Of a stretch of 64,000 nucleotides of DNA, positions 46,491 through 58,030 are shown piece by piece (position 1 is the stretch's first letter; every line of letters begins with the position of its first letter). Under the pieces are notes generated by a model. That model made no database searches and was not told the DNA's origin. It worked only from the letters and a program-made list of their open reading frames with translations. The stretch comes from Megaleporinus macrocephalus. Lineage: Eukaryota > Chordata > Actinopteri > Characiformes > Anostomidae. The stretch is from assembly GCA_021613375.1 (NCBI GenBank), contig CM038711.1, positions 16,547,076-16,611,075 of the forward strand, in the 5' to 3' direction. The translations under genes and the position numbers were made by a program.

Positions 46491-47885
46491 GGGTACATGA
46501 CCTAGGCTAAGAGAAAAATTGGTTAAAATAGGTTTAATTATAGCTGGTAGTACTTGTTTAAATAAGTTTGTTGGAATCATGTCAAGTGTGCATGTTGCAG
46601 AATTTAAGGAAGAGATCATTTTTCTAATTCTGACTGTTAAAGTGGACAGAACGTTTCTAGTCCTTTTTCTATTACCATATTTTATCTAGCCAACCCAGAT
46701 GATGGATAAGTTACTGGTATTATTTGAATTTTTGTCTAATATTCCCAATTTTATTATTAATAAAGTCCATAAAATCATTGCTGCTATACGTGGCAGGTAT
46801 TTGAGTTTTAGATCCTGCTTGGTTTTTGGTTTTATGATTGCGCTACGATTGTTTTGGCTCATTTGATAAGTGAGGACAGGTGTGCTGAGCGTGTATTAAT
46901 AAGTGCCTTTCTATATCTGCTAAGGCTATCCTTCCAAGCAGAGTGAAATACTTGCAGCTTGGTTCATTACCATTTGCGCTCTAATTTCTGTACTGTCTGT
47001 CTTATGGTGCATATTTCATTGTTGTACCATGGATCATTTTAATTTATATGGATGCAATGTCATTTAAGGTTGATCAGAACGTATTTTCTCAGCAGTTTGT
47101 TAATCCGTCTAGCTCTGTTGGGTCTGATTTAGGAAAAGCTATTGTTGGTACGTCTGGAACGATTTCAATAAAATATTGAGCTATATTTGGCATTATTGAA
47201 CGCTTCATGCAATAATGGTGTGATGTATATAAATTTTTACTAAATAAGGTAATGATCTGAAACTACTGAAGTCTGTGGAAGAACAGTTAGATTATGTGTG
47301 TCAAAACTAATTACTGTGATCACAGTAATTTGTAGGCCCTCCTATTACATTTTGAGTAAGGCCTACAGAGTCTATGATAGATGAGAATGCCTTTTTTAAT
47401 GGATCTGCTGTGTTCTAAAAGTGAATATTAAAATCTCCTGCAATTGTTACTTGCTAGATCTGCAACAAAGTCACTGAATTCTTTTAAGAATTCTGAATAA
47501 GATCCTATTGGCCTATAAATACTAATAAGTGTAAGTACTCTTATTATTTGTGGTTGGATTGGTTATGTATATGAAAAGAACTTCAAAAGAAGTGAAAGTG
47601 AGACGGCGTTTCTAATTAATGTCTAATAAATTCTTATAAATGACACACATATACCACCTCTTTTGCCAGACAGTCTAGGGCTGTGTACATAAGTATAACC
47701 TACAGAAGTGGCTTCATGTAATGCAAGATATTCCTCAGGTTTAATCCATGTTTCTGTGAGACATAATACATAAATTTTGTGACAAGTTATTGTATTGTTT
47801 ACAATGAGAGCCTTAGAGTAGAATGATCTTATGTTAAGCAAACCAAACCTTAGTTCAGAGAAGCTGCAGTTAGACACTGGATTAG
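46490..47885 (-). mobile_element. LINE fragment: endonuclease part and linker
   Basis: Minus-strand 47877-47623 reads LRFGLLNIRSFYSKA...YVLCLTETWIKPEEY...RGGICV, the N-terminal half of an APE-type LINE endonuclease with the LTETW catalytic block. Further left (about 47050-46850) the linker with WYNNEICTIRQTVQKLE and SAWKDSLSRYRKALINTRSAHLSSLI appears. Reverse transcriptase is not reached. Broken frames; inactive. Confidence 0.75.
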
Positions 47886-48226
47886 ATATATTTTATATTA
47901 AGTTATTTAAGCAAATTGTTTGAGAGTTTTTAAGTTTGTGTGTATGTTCACAGAGAGCTGAGTACTCATACCTATAATTTTCATTAACTTTGGCATATAT
48001 GCTTTTTTTTTCATTTAAATGTTATTTTATCTAGTTTAATGCTTTGCAGTAACTGAACTATTCTCTTTTGTTAAAACATGTATTAGCTTTCATAATTTAC
48101 TATTACGTAAGTCAACTCAAATGAAAGGACACCCCCACATTTATTACTACCTAAAATACCTAAACTTAGCATCAGAAGCAGCACATCAGCTGCTGAAGAT
48201 TAGACCATAATTAGAGCTGATTTTGG
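47886..48226. other. AT-rich spacer, nothing recognised
   Basis: No coding similarity or named repeat seen. Confidence 0.4.
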
Positions 48227-48231
48227 AGGAG

Positions 48232-48548
48232 TGTCACACCTGCGTGTTCTCGTCCTGTCCATGTTGTTCTGTTTTGTCACGTGCTTCTGTGTCTCCGCCC
48301 TTGCCCCGCCTCACACACCTGTTCCCCATTGATATTTAGTCTCGTCACCTGTTTTCCCTTGTTAGTCCGTGTATATATATACCCTGTGTATTCCCTCTGT
48401 CTTTGTTGTTCATGGTGATTGTTGATGTTAATCGTGTCATGTTCTGTGGGTATCTCTGTCTGTTTGTTTCATAATTAAATCCGTGTTTGAACTAAAGTTC
48501 ACAAGTGTGTCTGCAACTGCCTTTCCCTGCTCCAGCTGCACAATGACA
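48232..48548 (+). mobile_element. solo LTR with perfect 5-bp target duplication
   Basis: Begins TGTCACACC and ends CAATGACA, so the ends are TGTCA/TGACA inverted repeats. AGGAG stands immediately on both sides (48227-48231 and 48549-48553). Inside are TATATATATACCC near 48370 (TATA) and a TAATTAAATCC element near 48470. No internal retroelement DNA is left, as after LTR-LTR recombination. Confidence 0.85.
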
Positions 48549-48599
48549 AGGAGTCTTATTTGAATATCAGGCATTTAGATTGGTGTGCTCTGGATTGTT

Positions 48600-49640
48600 A
48601 AGGTGAGTAATATCACCATTATTGCCAGATCCAAAGATTTCAGAAAGAAGATTGTAAGCACATATGAGTCTGGGAAAAGATTTAAAAAGAACTGCCAGCA
48701 TAGCCAGACAGACAGTCCTAGCAAATTCAGCCAAAAGCGTTTTTGGAAAGTTTCTGCTTGAATTTCTTTGCATGTTGTCAGAGTAGCCTCGCAGAGCTGC
48801 TGTTTTGCTGTGAACTGCCTCCCACTCTCAGATCTTTTGCTTGATGATACTCCAAAGGTTCTCTATAGGGTCAGGGGAAGATGGTGGCCACCCCATGAGT
48901 TTCTCTTCTTTTATGTCCATAGCAGCCAATGAGGTATTCTTTGCAGCGTAAGATTGTGCATTGTCATGCATGAAGATGATTTTGCTCCGGAAGGCACGGT
49001 TCTTCTTTTTGTACCATGGAAGAAAGTGGTCAGTCAGAAACTCTATATACTTTGCCGAGGCCTACCAGCTCTCTCCCCATGATTCCCGCCTTGCTGACTT
49101 CGCGGCCTTGTTGGGACATGGTGGCCATCCACCAACCATCCACTACTCCATCCATCTGGACCATCCAGGGTTGCACGACACTTATCAATAAACGACTGTT
49201 TGGAAATTAGTCTTAATGTATGTCTGGGCCCACTGCAACCATTTCTGCTTGTGAGCACTGGTTAGGGGTGGCCGAATAGTAGGTTTATGCACCACAGCCA
49301 GCCTTTGAAGGATCCTACACTTTGAGGTTTGTGGGACTCCAGAGGCACCAGCAGCTTCAAATGCCTGTTTGCTGGTTTGTAATGGCATTATAGCAGCTGC
49401 TCTCTTAATCCGATGAATTTGCCTGGCAGAAACCTTCCTCATTGTGCCTTTATCTTCACAATCCAGTCTATGCTCTGAATCAGCCACAAATCTCTTCACA
49501 GTGCGATGATCACACTTCGTGATTATCTAATGTTTTCATACCTTGTCCAAGGCATTGCACTATTTGACGCTTTTCGGCAGCAGAGAGATCCTTTTTCTTT
49601 CCCATGTTGCTTGAAACCCGTGGCCTGCTTAATAATGTGA
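48600..49640 (-). pseudogene. Tc1-like transposon with broken transposase
   Basis: On the minus strand 49600-49185 gives the start MGKKKDLSAAEKRQIVQ-like region, RRTVKRFVADSEHRLD and RQIHRIKRAAAIMPLQTSKQ (DNA-binding half). Then CRATLDGPDGWSSGWLVDGHHVPTR (about 49170-49100), the WSDE-like and catalytic zone, MHDNAQS near 48965, and WPPSSPDPIENLWSIIKQ (about 48895-48840) with the third acidic residue region. Frameshifts and an indel near 49080-49050 disrupt it. The full transposase order is nevertheless readable. Confidence 0.85.
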
Positions 49641-50359
49641 AACATCCTTCTTAAGTAGTTTTCCTTTAATTGGGCTTACCTGGCAAACTAATTATCACAG
49701 GTGTCTGAGATTGATTTCAGTGATCCAAAGGGCCCTGAGAGACAATACCATTCATGAGTTTATTTGAGAAACACAAAAATTTATCTTTGACACTTCAATC
49801 CAATTAGCATAATAATTTGGAACATGGTGTACATACAGTCCATAGTTCCTTCCTGTTTTTTTTAAGTATATATATATGTAGCACATGCTTACATTAAAGT
49901 TCTACAGAGTCAGACGATCTGGTGGTTTAATAACTCGAACAAGATAGCGTCTGGGTTTCTCTGTTGCAGAAGTGACATTCTGTGAATTGTGATCAGCAGG
50001 TGTGATCTCTCTTGGCATATCGCCAGGCATAGATTGTTCATTTTAGGCTGACATGGACAATGCTGTCTCACCAGACATTTGGAAAGCCGACAGCACGGAC
50101 ATGGTAGATGATACGGCTGTCGCTGTTTCCGCTGATCTTCCAGGAGCCATCTGGTGAGGCAGAAGTTGGTCAACGTGGCGTTGCCAAGATTTAGTCGCAC
50201 CTACATCCACTTTGTAAGAAACAGGTCCACTTTGGGTGGTAATAACTCCTTTTGTCCATTTTTCCCCTCCTCTGTAATCACGAGCCAACACCACATCACC
50301 AACTGCAAACTCTCTCTGTCTTGAATGCGTGGCTCTGTGGAGTATTTGCAACTCCTGTG

Positions 50360-51114
50360 TGTTTCACTGCTGACAGCACACTTGGTTTCACAGCATCCAG
50401 ACGAGTCCGCAGTTGTCAACCCAAGAAAAGCATGGACGGAGACTCTTTTGTTGTTGGGGGTGGAGTTTTACGGTAGGTCAATGGAAATGTATCTAATTGT
50501 TGCTGGAGAGAAGCTGAGGAGTACTTTAATGACTTTAGAGTGTGTTTCAAAGTTTGTATAAACCCTTCAGCTTGCCCATTGGTGGCTGGATGGTACGGAG
50601 CTGAACGAATGTGCTTGACATGGTTGGTTTTCAGAAATGTGTCAAATTATTGTGTGGTGAACTAAGGTCTATTATCGCTGACAAGAACCTCAGGTATTCC
50701 ATAGCGGCTGAAAAGATTCCGCAAAAAACAAATAGTCTTCTCTGTGGTTGTGGACTCCATGATCTGCACCTCCGGCCACTTCGAATGAGCATCAACTACA
50801 ACCATGTACATGTGGCTCTCAGTAGGTCCTGCCAAGTCCACATGTATCCGTTGTCAAGGTTTGCTTGGCCAAACCCATGGATGGAGAGGGGCTTGGCATG
50901 GCATTTTTAGGGTCTGCTGACAAGATGGGCAGCTCCTTGCCTGCTGCTCAGTGTCACTATCAAGACCAGGCCACGATACAAAACTACGAGCAATAGCTTT
51001 TATTATTACCATACCAGGATGGCCACTGTGCAGTCCCTCCAGGATCCTCTGTCGCAATGTAGATGGAACAATGACTCTTATGCCCCACATTAAGCATCCT
51101 TGCTGCACAGACAA
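50360..51114 (-). pseudogene. Gypsy integrase, second element
   Basis: The HHCC zinc domain reads RILEGLHSGHPGMVIIKAIARSFVSWPGL...CPSCQQTLK (about 51050-50890). The catalytic core follows in broken frames with VVVDAHSKWPEVQIM-like sequence (about 50805-50755) and NGQAEGFIQTLKHTLKS (about 50590-50530), where the third catalytic residue falls. Confidence 0.8.
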
Positions 51115-51681
51115 CTCGTTGCATCTGGAAATAAATGGTGACAGCTCACTGGTACTGGCATTTCACAGGACACTATTTCCTTGAGTGATCAGATAAGACT
51201 GGGTCTGTCTGTGTTTCGCAATGGATGTCATTAGCACTCACTGGTAAAGTTGCCATTTGGCTTAGGTAGAAAACGTCAACAGTGTCATTCTTGTCTCTGT
51301 GTTCCACCTGCAAAGGCAGTCTAGAGGCCATCAGCATTGGCATGGTGAGTTGCTTTCTTGTACTCAATTGTGTAGTTGTGTGCGGACAAGAGTAAAGCCC
51401 ACAATCACATGCATGCTGCTGGCATGGGAGGCACTCCTTTCTGTGCTCCAAAGATGGTGGTTAGGGGGCGATGGTCAGTGAGGAGTGTAAACTTCCGCCC
51501 ATATAGATATTGGTTGAATTTTCGCACCCCAAAAAATTATTGCCAAGGCCTTACGCTCAATTTGTGCATAATACTGTACAGCTTTGATGAGTGTTTGTGA
51601 CACAAATGCTATTGGTCGGAGCTGGTGCTTCAACACTTGCCTGCACTTTCTCTGGAGATTTGTGCAATCCTGCAGCATCAA

Positions 51682-52395
51682 TTATATGACCCAAATACTC
51701 CAAAGAGTCTTTGAAGAATTCACATTTTTCCTTTCAACTTGCAAGCCAAACTCCTCTAGCCGTCCAAGGACCGCATCAAGATGTTGAAGGTGTTCAGCGT
51801 CAGTACAGCCAGCCACCAAAATACCATCAAGGTAACAGTGGACATTTGGAAGCCCTTGTAAGATCTGGTCCATGACCCTTTGAAAAATGTCTGGAGCCGA
51901 GGCAATGCCAAAAGGAAGACGATTGTAACAAAAAAGACCTTTCTGTGTGTTGATTGTGAGGAGTTTTCGTAAACTGTCGTCAACTTGCATTTGCAAATAG
52001 GCATTAGATAGGTCCAATTTGCTGAATTGCTGCCCTCCTGCCAAGGATGCAAAAAAATCTTCAATACGTGGCATTGGATATTGCTCAACTTGGATAAAGG
52101 GGTTTATTGTCACTTTAAAATCATAGCAGATGCGCACTGTTACGTTCTTTTTTACCACTGGAACAATTGGAGTTTCCCACTCGCTACACTGTACAGGTGA
52201 CAGTAGTCCAACTTCAGTGAGACGGGTCAATTCAGTTTCAACCTTAGGGCATAGAGCGTATGGAACCTCTCTTGGTTGGAAAAACTTGTTTAAGCCAAAT
52301 GAGGTACTCTGTTGGGTCCAAAAGCAATTTAAACACCTCGTCGCCAAATATGTTATGTCTTCAGTAAGATACCATACAAAAAGTATAGTGTGCAA
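51682..52395 (-). pseudogene. Gypsy reverse transcriptase with altered YLDD motif
   Basis: Open for 237 codons. Visible blocks are PREVPYAL, PIVPVVKKNVTVRICYDFK, YPMPRIEDFFASLAGGQQFSKLDLSNAYLQ (first catalytic Asp), LPFGIASAPDIFQRVMDQIL and YLDGILVAG. The catalytic YLDD is YLDG here, through one base at 51824. That removes one of the two metal-binding aspartates, so this polymerase would be inactive even in its open part. Confidence 0.9.
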
Positions 52396-52400
52396 TGTTT

Positions 52401-52566
52401 CTGTTCAATAACACGACTCACGCACATGGAAATGCATTGGAACTCGCTTTACTTCACGAAGTCGCTCACACAAAACCACAATGATTGTGCCACCTACAGG
52501 AGGATTACTGCAATAACAATTAAATATTTTACCACTACATAACAGACTGCATTGCTGAAACGCTGA
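52401..52566. other. short spacer, nothing recognised
   Basis: Separates the Gypsy pol remnant from the plus-strand LINE fragment. Confidence 0.4.
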
Positions 52567-53735
52567 TTGGAATTACAGGCCGAAGTTAATCGTATTACCA
52601 CAACTGTTGCTAAACAACAATTGTTGCGTACACGTAGTAGCCAATATGAGCATGATGCTGATGCTGTCTGCCTTGACTGGGTGTCCCTGTTTGCCTGCAT
52701 TCAGAGTGAGCGACAGAGAGCACGACGCAGGCGATTACCAAAGCCGCCCCGAAAAGCCCCTCAGCTGGATACGGCCGAAGAGCAGAAACGCCGCTCTCAG
52801 CCACAGGCTTTCCGCGGAACACCCTCACTGGCCTCTTCCTCGCCGGTGAACAACGACGCACAGCCACCCATACGGGCCCCGCTGCTGATCTCGACTGTGT
52901 ACCGAGGACAGAGCACCTCTCGTCTGCTGCATGGCCTGCTCGCATCCCACCGCGGGCTGCTGGCCAAGCGTCTCAAAATGCCCTCGGACGACCAGCCCAG
53001 CACCCTCCACCAACAACTTTGATAGTAGGTGACTCTATGACAAGATTTCTCAAGCATCACACTGCCGTGGTACACTCAGTTTCTGGTGCTAAAGTTAAAG
53101 ACATTGCACGACAGCTTCCTGCTCTCCTTCAGAGATTTATCTCTGTGCAGAAAATAATCATTCATGTCGGATGTAAAAACACCAAAGCTCAGAACTGTTA
53201 AAAAGAGACTTTACGGACTTGTTGTCTTCCATTAAGGACTGTGGGAAATCAGTTTTTATCTCTGGCCCAATCCTACCACTGGGAAGAGGTTCCGGGTATT
53301 TTAGTTGTATTTTAAACCTTCATACCTGGCTACAGAAGACCTCTCCCCTGGCTTTTATTGCCAATTTTGACCTGTTTTGGAACCGACCCTCATTTTACAG
53401 ACCTGACGGAATTAATCCAAGCAGGTTCGGCTCACAGATTTTAGGGCATAACATATTTTACTCTGTTTTTAACCTTTTTGACTGCCTAAATGATAGTACT
53501 AATTAAGTTTTACCAATAGTCACTGTGTATAAACCTAGGACCAGCACTATACAGAAACATAGAAATAATTTTAACAGTTTTATTAATACAGACAATTTAC
53601 ATAGAGCCTTATCCACTTCCATTGTGTCCCCTTATTAAATCCCTTCATTTAAATATTAGAAGCCTACAGCAGAAGATCTTAGACTGATCCTGATATTTTA
53701 ATCCTGACAGAAACCTGGCTCAGGCAGCCCATAAG
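52567..53735 (+). pseudogene. LINE 5' part: ORF1 with SGNH esterase-like domain, and start of endonuclease
   Basis: The 52567-53022 frame codes a basic Pro/Arg-rich region. The next frame reads TLIVGDSMTRFLK (about 53012-53050) with the GDS block of SGNH hydrolases, AKVKDIARQLPALLQRF, IIIHVG and later FDLFWNRPSFYRPDG (about 53365-53410). In the family a G-x-N-D block and a final D-x-x-H are expected; here they read GCKNTK and DGIN, so catalytic residues are lost. LNIRSLQQKI and LTETWLRQ near 53650-53725 begin the endonuclease before the copy is cut off. Esterase-type ORF1 is known from CR1/L2 LINEs of fish. Confidence 0.85.
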
Positions 53736-54425
53736 TGACGCTGTAAGGAATCAGACTCGAGCGGAGACATGCCATCCGTGTGCAAGGCTTTAATGCAATA
53801 GAGCAGTTAAAAATTCAACAAAAACAGTTCAATGAGCTCGCTAAGGCGAGAATGTCCAAAGGGTTGGAAGCAGGAGGGCTAGAAGTAGCCACCAAGCTGA
53901 TCCAGAGGGCAGGCTGGATGGAGATAAAGGATCGCCGGCGTAGCTGAAAAGACTCACTCGCTCCTCCTGCGTTGGTCGGATGGTCCTGGGGAACCTGAGC
54001 AGAACTCGCGTCCCACGGTGACGTAAGACCCAGATTCAGCCCTGTGTGGACAGGTTAGAGCAGCACGCCGTATGGCGACTTTCAATAGACTGCGCAGCAG
54101 CAACTCAAACAGTCTCTATAGAGGACCGGCGGGGGCCGGAGAAAACACTGCGCAGTCTTTAGAACAAAAAGTGTCTTTAAGGAGCCCGGCTGGAGCCGGG
54201 GAAACGAACCTGTACTGAGATTGGAGTTCCAGGGAGGTAGACGGGACCCCGCTATGGAAATGCCAAACTTGATGAACCTGGGAAAAGACCTTGAGAGCAC
54301 ACCAGCCTAGAGACCACGGAAAGGTAGGATCTGATCCTCACATTTTCAGGCTAATGAAAGCAGTGCAACTAAAAACAGTATAACTGAAAACAACGCCACA
54401 CGCTGAGGCTAGTGTGTGGCTGGCT
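53736..54425. other. GC-richer dispersed repeat-like segment, unclassified
   Basis: Has GAGCTCGCTAAGGCGAGAATGTCC, GGCAGGCTGGATGGAGATAAAGG and two similar blocks, GGACCGGCGGGGGCCGGAGAAA at about 54122 and GGAGCCCGGCTGGAGCCGGGGAAA at about 54180. Its composition differs from the AT-rich neighbours. No coding content recognised. Confidence 0.4.
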
Positions 54426-55130
54426 TTAATTATTGTCTGCTAACGGGCAGGGACTGCTGCAGATGTAGGTGTGTGAACGTGTGTGTGCATACAAATGGGT
54501 GAACGCACTATGGGGCGCTGAGAGGCGGGGCTTACAGGTAACATGCCGGTCAGACCAAGACTTGTAGTTACTCAATGGAAAGCAATAAAATGTAATTTGT
54601 ATGTTAATAATTCTGTTAGTTTTAATACAAAGTTTATAAAGCATAAGAAGATCTTTACATTTTCTCAGTCATAACGTTTTTATTTTACAAATGCGAAAGA
54701 CCGGCCTATTTTCTTTTCTTCAAGTGTTCAGTGTGTGTAGGACATAAAAAGGCTACAGCGCTCCCACAAAACAGTGGTAAGTTTAAATTATGGCATATTA
54801 TAGCTATAGTAGATGAAAATACTAGCAAATAGTGGCAGAAATTAATTATGTAGCATCTAAAACAATTTCTATCTACTCTTATTCTGAAGTTGACAAAGTA
54901 ACAGTACTGATCAGTACTGACAACATGACAATAAGTGGCTATAGAGAGCTGAGATGGGAGACACTCCCCCCAACATACCCCTAAACACAAATACACACAA
55001 AGTCCCTTTATAATCCCAGAACAGCAGTGGTTCCCATAATAACAAAAAGTTGTCCACAATTATGTTGAACTATCCTACAACCTTCCACCGATTTTAACAC
55101 CATTTAACAGTATGTGCAGTGATAAATGTG
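54426..55130. other. AT-rich spacer, nothing recognised
   Basis: A 117-codon minus-strand frame (54706-55059) shows no domain and is not called. Confidence 0.4.
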
Positions 55131-55582
55131 TTACTTTTCAGCCGTTTAATAACCAGACACTACAAATTACAAATGTTTTACATCTGGCACACAATTTTTA
55201 TACAAAGTGAGGTACACCAGCACAAAAAAAAACTTTAGCCTTCAGATGCTATGCGTGCCATAACAACATGACTTATAGTCTATGTAACCTTACAAAAAGT
55301 AAACTCTGGTACAACCAAAAACTTCCCGAGACCTTTGTATGTGCACTTATGACTATGTTGTAAAAAGGTTTAGCTGTTCGATGTTTTCTACCGCGGTCAC
55401 GCCGTCTGCACTTAGATAAAGCTCGGTGGCGCCATCTGTACTAAAGGTTCAAGTGCGTGTCTAAACTGCGTTTTACGGTAGCAGCGTGTGTTTCAGTACA
55501 GATGCTCAAAATGAGAAAGAAAAGTCTTACACCCTATTAAACATAACTAAACATGTACCACAAATGAAACATATGTTAAAAC
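55131..55582 (+). repeat. left terminal inverted repeat of the foldback element
   Basis: Pairs with 58029-58514. It begins TTACTTTTCAGCC and ends AACATATGTTAAAAC, which is itself partly palindromic. Confidence 0.9.
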
Positions 55583-55689
55583 GTGGTATATGTGGAGCAG
55601 ACAAACACATAAAAAATGAAGATATTATCTGATATTAAACAGTCTGTACATTGTATATTCACTTCTATACAGACCACAATTTGAAGTCC

Positions 55690-56570
55690 TATAAAATAGA
55701 CAAATAGAGTGTTATCATATCAGACCAGTATATTCCTGAAGAACACCTTTTCATGTACCCACGATATGTGAACAGATTGATTTTACAGTAGGAATTTGGA
55801 ATAATGGGGTGGCAAACTTGTGAAAAGTGTCTAAAAAATCAATTTTTCGATTCAAATCAATCTTCATTTGAATAATCCGATATTGATTTGTATAAACCTG
55901 TATTCATTTTGGTCAGCTGAGCGGAAGTTCTAACACAAAGGTGGAAGAAACACACGCTTGGAAGTGGGTGTGGCGAAATACGGTGAATATAAACACTAAT
56001 GTTTTTAGTAATGGTAGGTTGAGTGTTCCTTGTACATTTACCACATTAGTTCTCTGAAAATCTCTTTTCATATTCAAACAAAACATATTATTGTAACTGA
56101 AATATCCCTAAATGAATCGATATTAAATTGAATCAAATCGGAAATCGAATTTAACTGGGACCTTGTGAATCGGGATCGAATCAGGAAATCAGTGGCGATA
56201 CCCAGCCCTAGTCGGTATGATTCTGTATATATACCAATATTTGAAGTCTTATAAAGCAGACTAATCAAAGTGTTATTTTATCAGACCAGCAAATTCCTGA
56301 AGAACACTATCTGTACTCAAAATGTATGAAACAAGTAATATTACAGTAGGAATTTGGAGTAATGGGATGGCAAGCTTGTGAAAAGTGTCTATTCAGTTCT
56401 AAATTGATTGCATTCGAGGACCCATAAAATAGGTTCATCACAACATTAACATATGAGACCAACATTTTCTTGATGAAGACTCTCTCATGTACCCATGGTG
56501 TGAGGTCCAAGTGATTTTACTGTAGGAATTTGGAGTAATGAGATGGCAAACTTGTGAAAAGAGTACCCAT
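55690..56570 (+). repeat. direct monomer array of the foldback element (three copies)
   Basis: Monomers of about 140-150 bp at about 55690-55835, 56255-56390 and 56424-56570 share TATAAAATAGAC-like starts, CAGACCAG...TTCCTGAAGAACAC, TTTTACAGTAGGAATTTGGA and ATGG-GATGGCAAACTTGTGAAAAG. A separate insertion splits the first from the second. Confidence 0.85.
55840..56215. mobile_element. insertion within the foldback element (ATACCCAGCCCTAG-ended repeat)
   Basis: Starts with AATCAATTTTTCGATTCAAATC and ends with ATCGAATCAGGAAATCAG...GATACCCAGCCCTAG, a pattern frequent at the ends of fish DNA repeats. It interrupts the regular spacing of monomers. Confidence 0.5.
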
Positions 56571-57365
56571 TAAAAAAGTCTGTTTATTCATAGCCCATTA
56601 GTTACTGAAAAATAGTTCATAAAAGTTAATGACATAATACAAAATGACCATATTTATATACTCTTCTCATATGCAATTAAAAGAAAAAACAGTTTGAAGT
56701 TTTACCCCCTCACAGGAGGTGAAATTTCCTTGACCCTACTCAAATGGGTGTTACCAATCAGTTGCCAAAGCAACCTGAACTATATGGTCTGACCTGAACA
56801 GTGCTAACCTAATGAAAGGTAGTGACTTTGATGAAAGATAAAACTATAACCTGCAGGTAACCACACAAAATAACACCACACATAATGCACTAAACAAAAA
56901 TAAAATGTATTCAGTGTAAAGCAGCATTTTCACACAATAGTAAATCTAGAAATAAATGCTTGCTCTGAAACTAGTTTTGGGGTTTTGAGTTGATATTACA
57001 GATTCTTTTATTCAAGTGTCAAGAGTATTTAGAAATGGTATTATGAAAATGGTGGCCTGAGTTGACAGGACTTTGATTAGCACTTTTGACTTCTGAGAGA
57101 AATCATTATCATATGTACTTTATTTGTGGAGACTTACCAAATGGACTTTTTTGCTATTACCATCTCATATTCAGAGAGTTGATCATCCACCATCCCTGTA
57201 TTTAAATTACTGTCTCCTCCCTGATACCAATCACCCCCTGTGATCGACTGAGCTGTACCCACATTTCCTGTGTGTCAATAAACTCAAGTCTACGCTAAAC
57301 GTCCCCTGACTTCTGGTCCCTGAATTTCTAACATTTCAAATTGTGGTATATATAGAACCACATAG
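56571..57365. other. central non-palindromic part of the foldback element
   Basis: Unique sequence between the two monomer arrays. It includes TGTGTCAATAAACTCAAGTC near 57273, which resembles a poly(A) signal region, but no coding content. Confidence 0.45.
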
Positions 57366-57856
57366 GCACTTTTCACAAGTTTGCCACCCCATTACTCCAG
57401 ATTACTATTGTAATATCAATTTATCATCAAAACATTAGTACAAAAGAGAGTGTTCTTCTGGAATATGGTGGTCTAATATGATAGCACTCTGATGTCGCTG
57501 TTTTATTTGACTTCAAATTGTGGCCTGTAGAGAGCCGAATACACTATTCACAGGTTACCCTTCAAGTTACCCCAAATTCCTAAAGTAAAATCAATTGGTT
57601 CTCATATCATGGGTACATTCCTTAGGAATATGGTGGTATAAGTTGATATGAATTTGATTTGCCTATTTAAGGGACCTCAAATTGTGATCAATTCAGAACT
57701 GAATAGACACATTTTAAGTTTGCCGTCCCATTATTACACATTTCTACAGTAATATCACTTGGTCCACATACCATGAGTACATGAAAGAGTGTTTTTCAGG
57801 AAAATACTGGTCTAATATGATAACATTTCTTTGTTTTATGGGACTTGAAATTGTGA

Positions 57857-57916
<60 letters not shown>

Positions 57917-58030
57917 CAAATCGATGCTTTTCACAAGTTTGCCATCTCAATACTCCAAATTCCTGTAGTAAAATGACTTGGTCCTCATACCATGGATACA
58001 TCAAAGAATGTTTTTCAGGAATATGGTGGT
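57366..58030 (-). repeat. inverted monomer array of the foldback element (four copies) with TA microsatellite
   Basis: Monomers at about 57366-57535, 57545-57700, 57708-57858 and 57925-58030 each start CACTTTTCACAAGTTTGCC (or a variant), then CCAAATTCCTGTAGTAAAAT, TTGGTCCTCATACCATGG, TTCAGGAATATGGTGGT. They are reverse complements of the left-hand monomers. A TA run at 57859-57914 separates the third and fourth. Confidence 0.85.
57859..57914. repeat. (TA)n microsatellite
   Basis: About 28 uninterrupted TA units, placed between two monomers of the right-hand array. Confidence 0.97.

Larger units (their letters stand above)
49905..52400 (-). mobile_element. second Ty3/Gypsy element, pol remnant without LTRs
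   Basis: Minus-strand order: reverse transcriptase (52395 to 51682), RNase H (51680 to 51200), integrase zinc domain (51114 to 50854), integrase core (50850 to 50360) and C-terminal domain (50351 to 49910, VGDVVLARDYRGGEKWTKG and YKVDVG). It is a different family from the element at 25.7-30.3 kb. Gag and LTRs were not found. Stops and frameshifts occur between domains. Confidence 0.88.
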
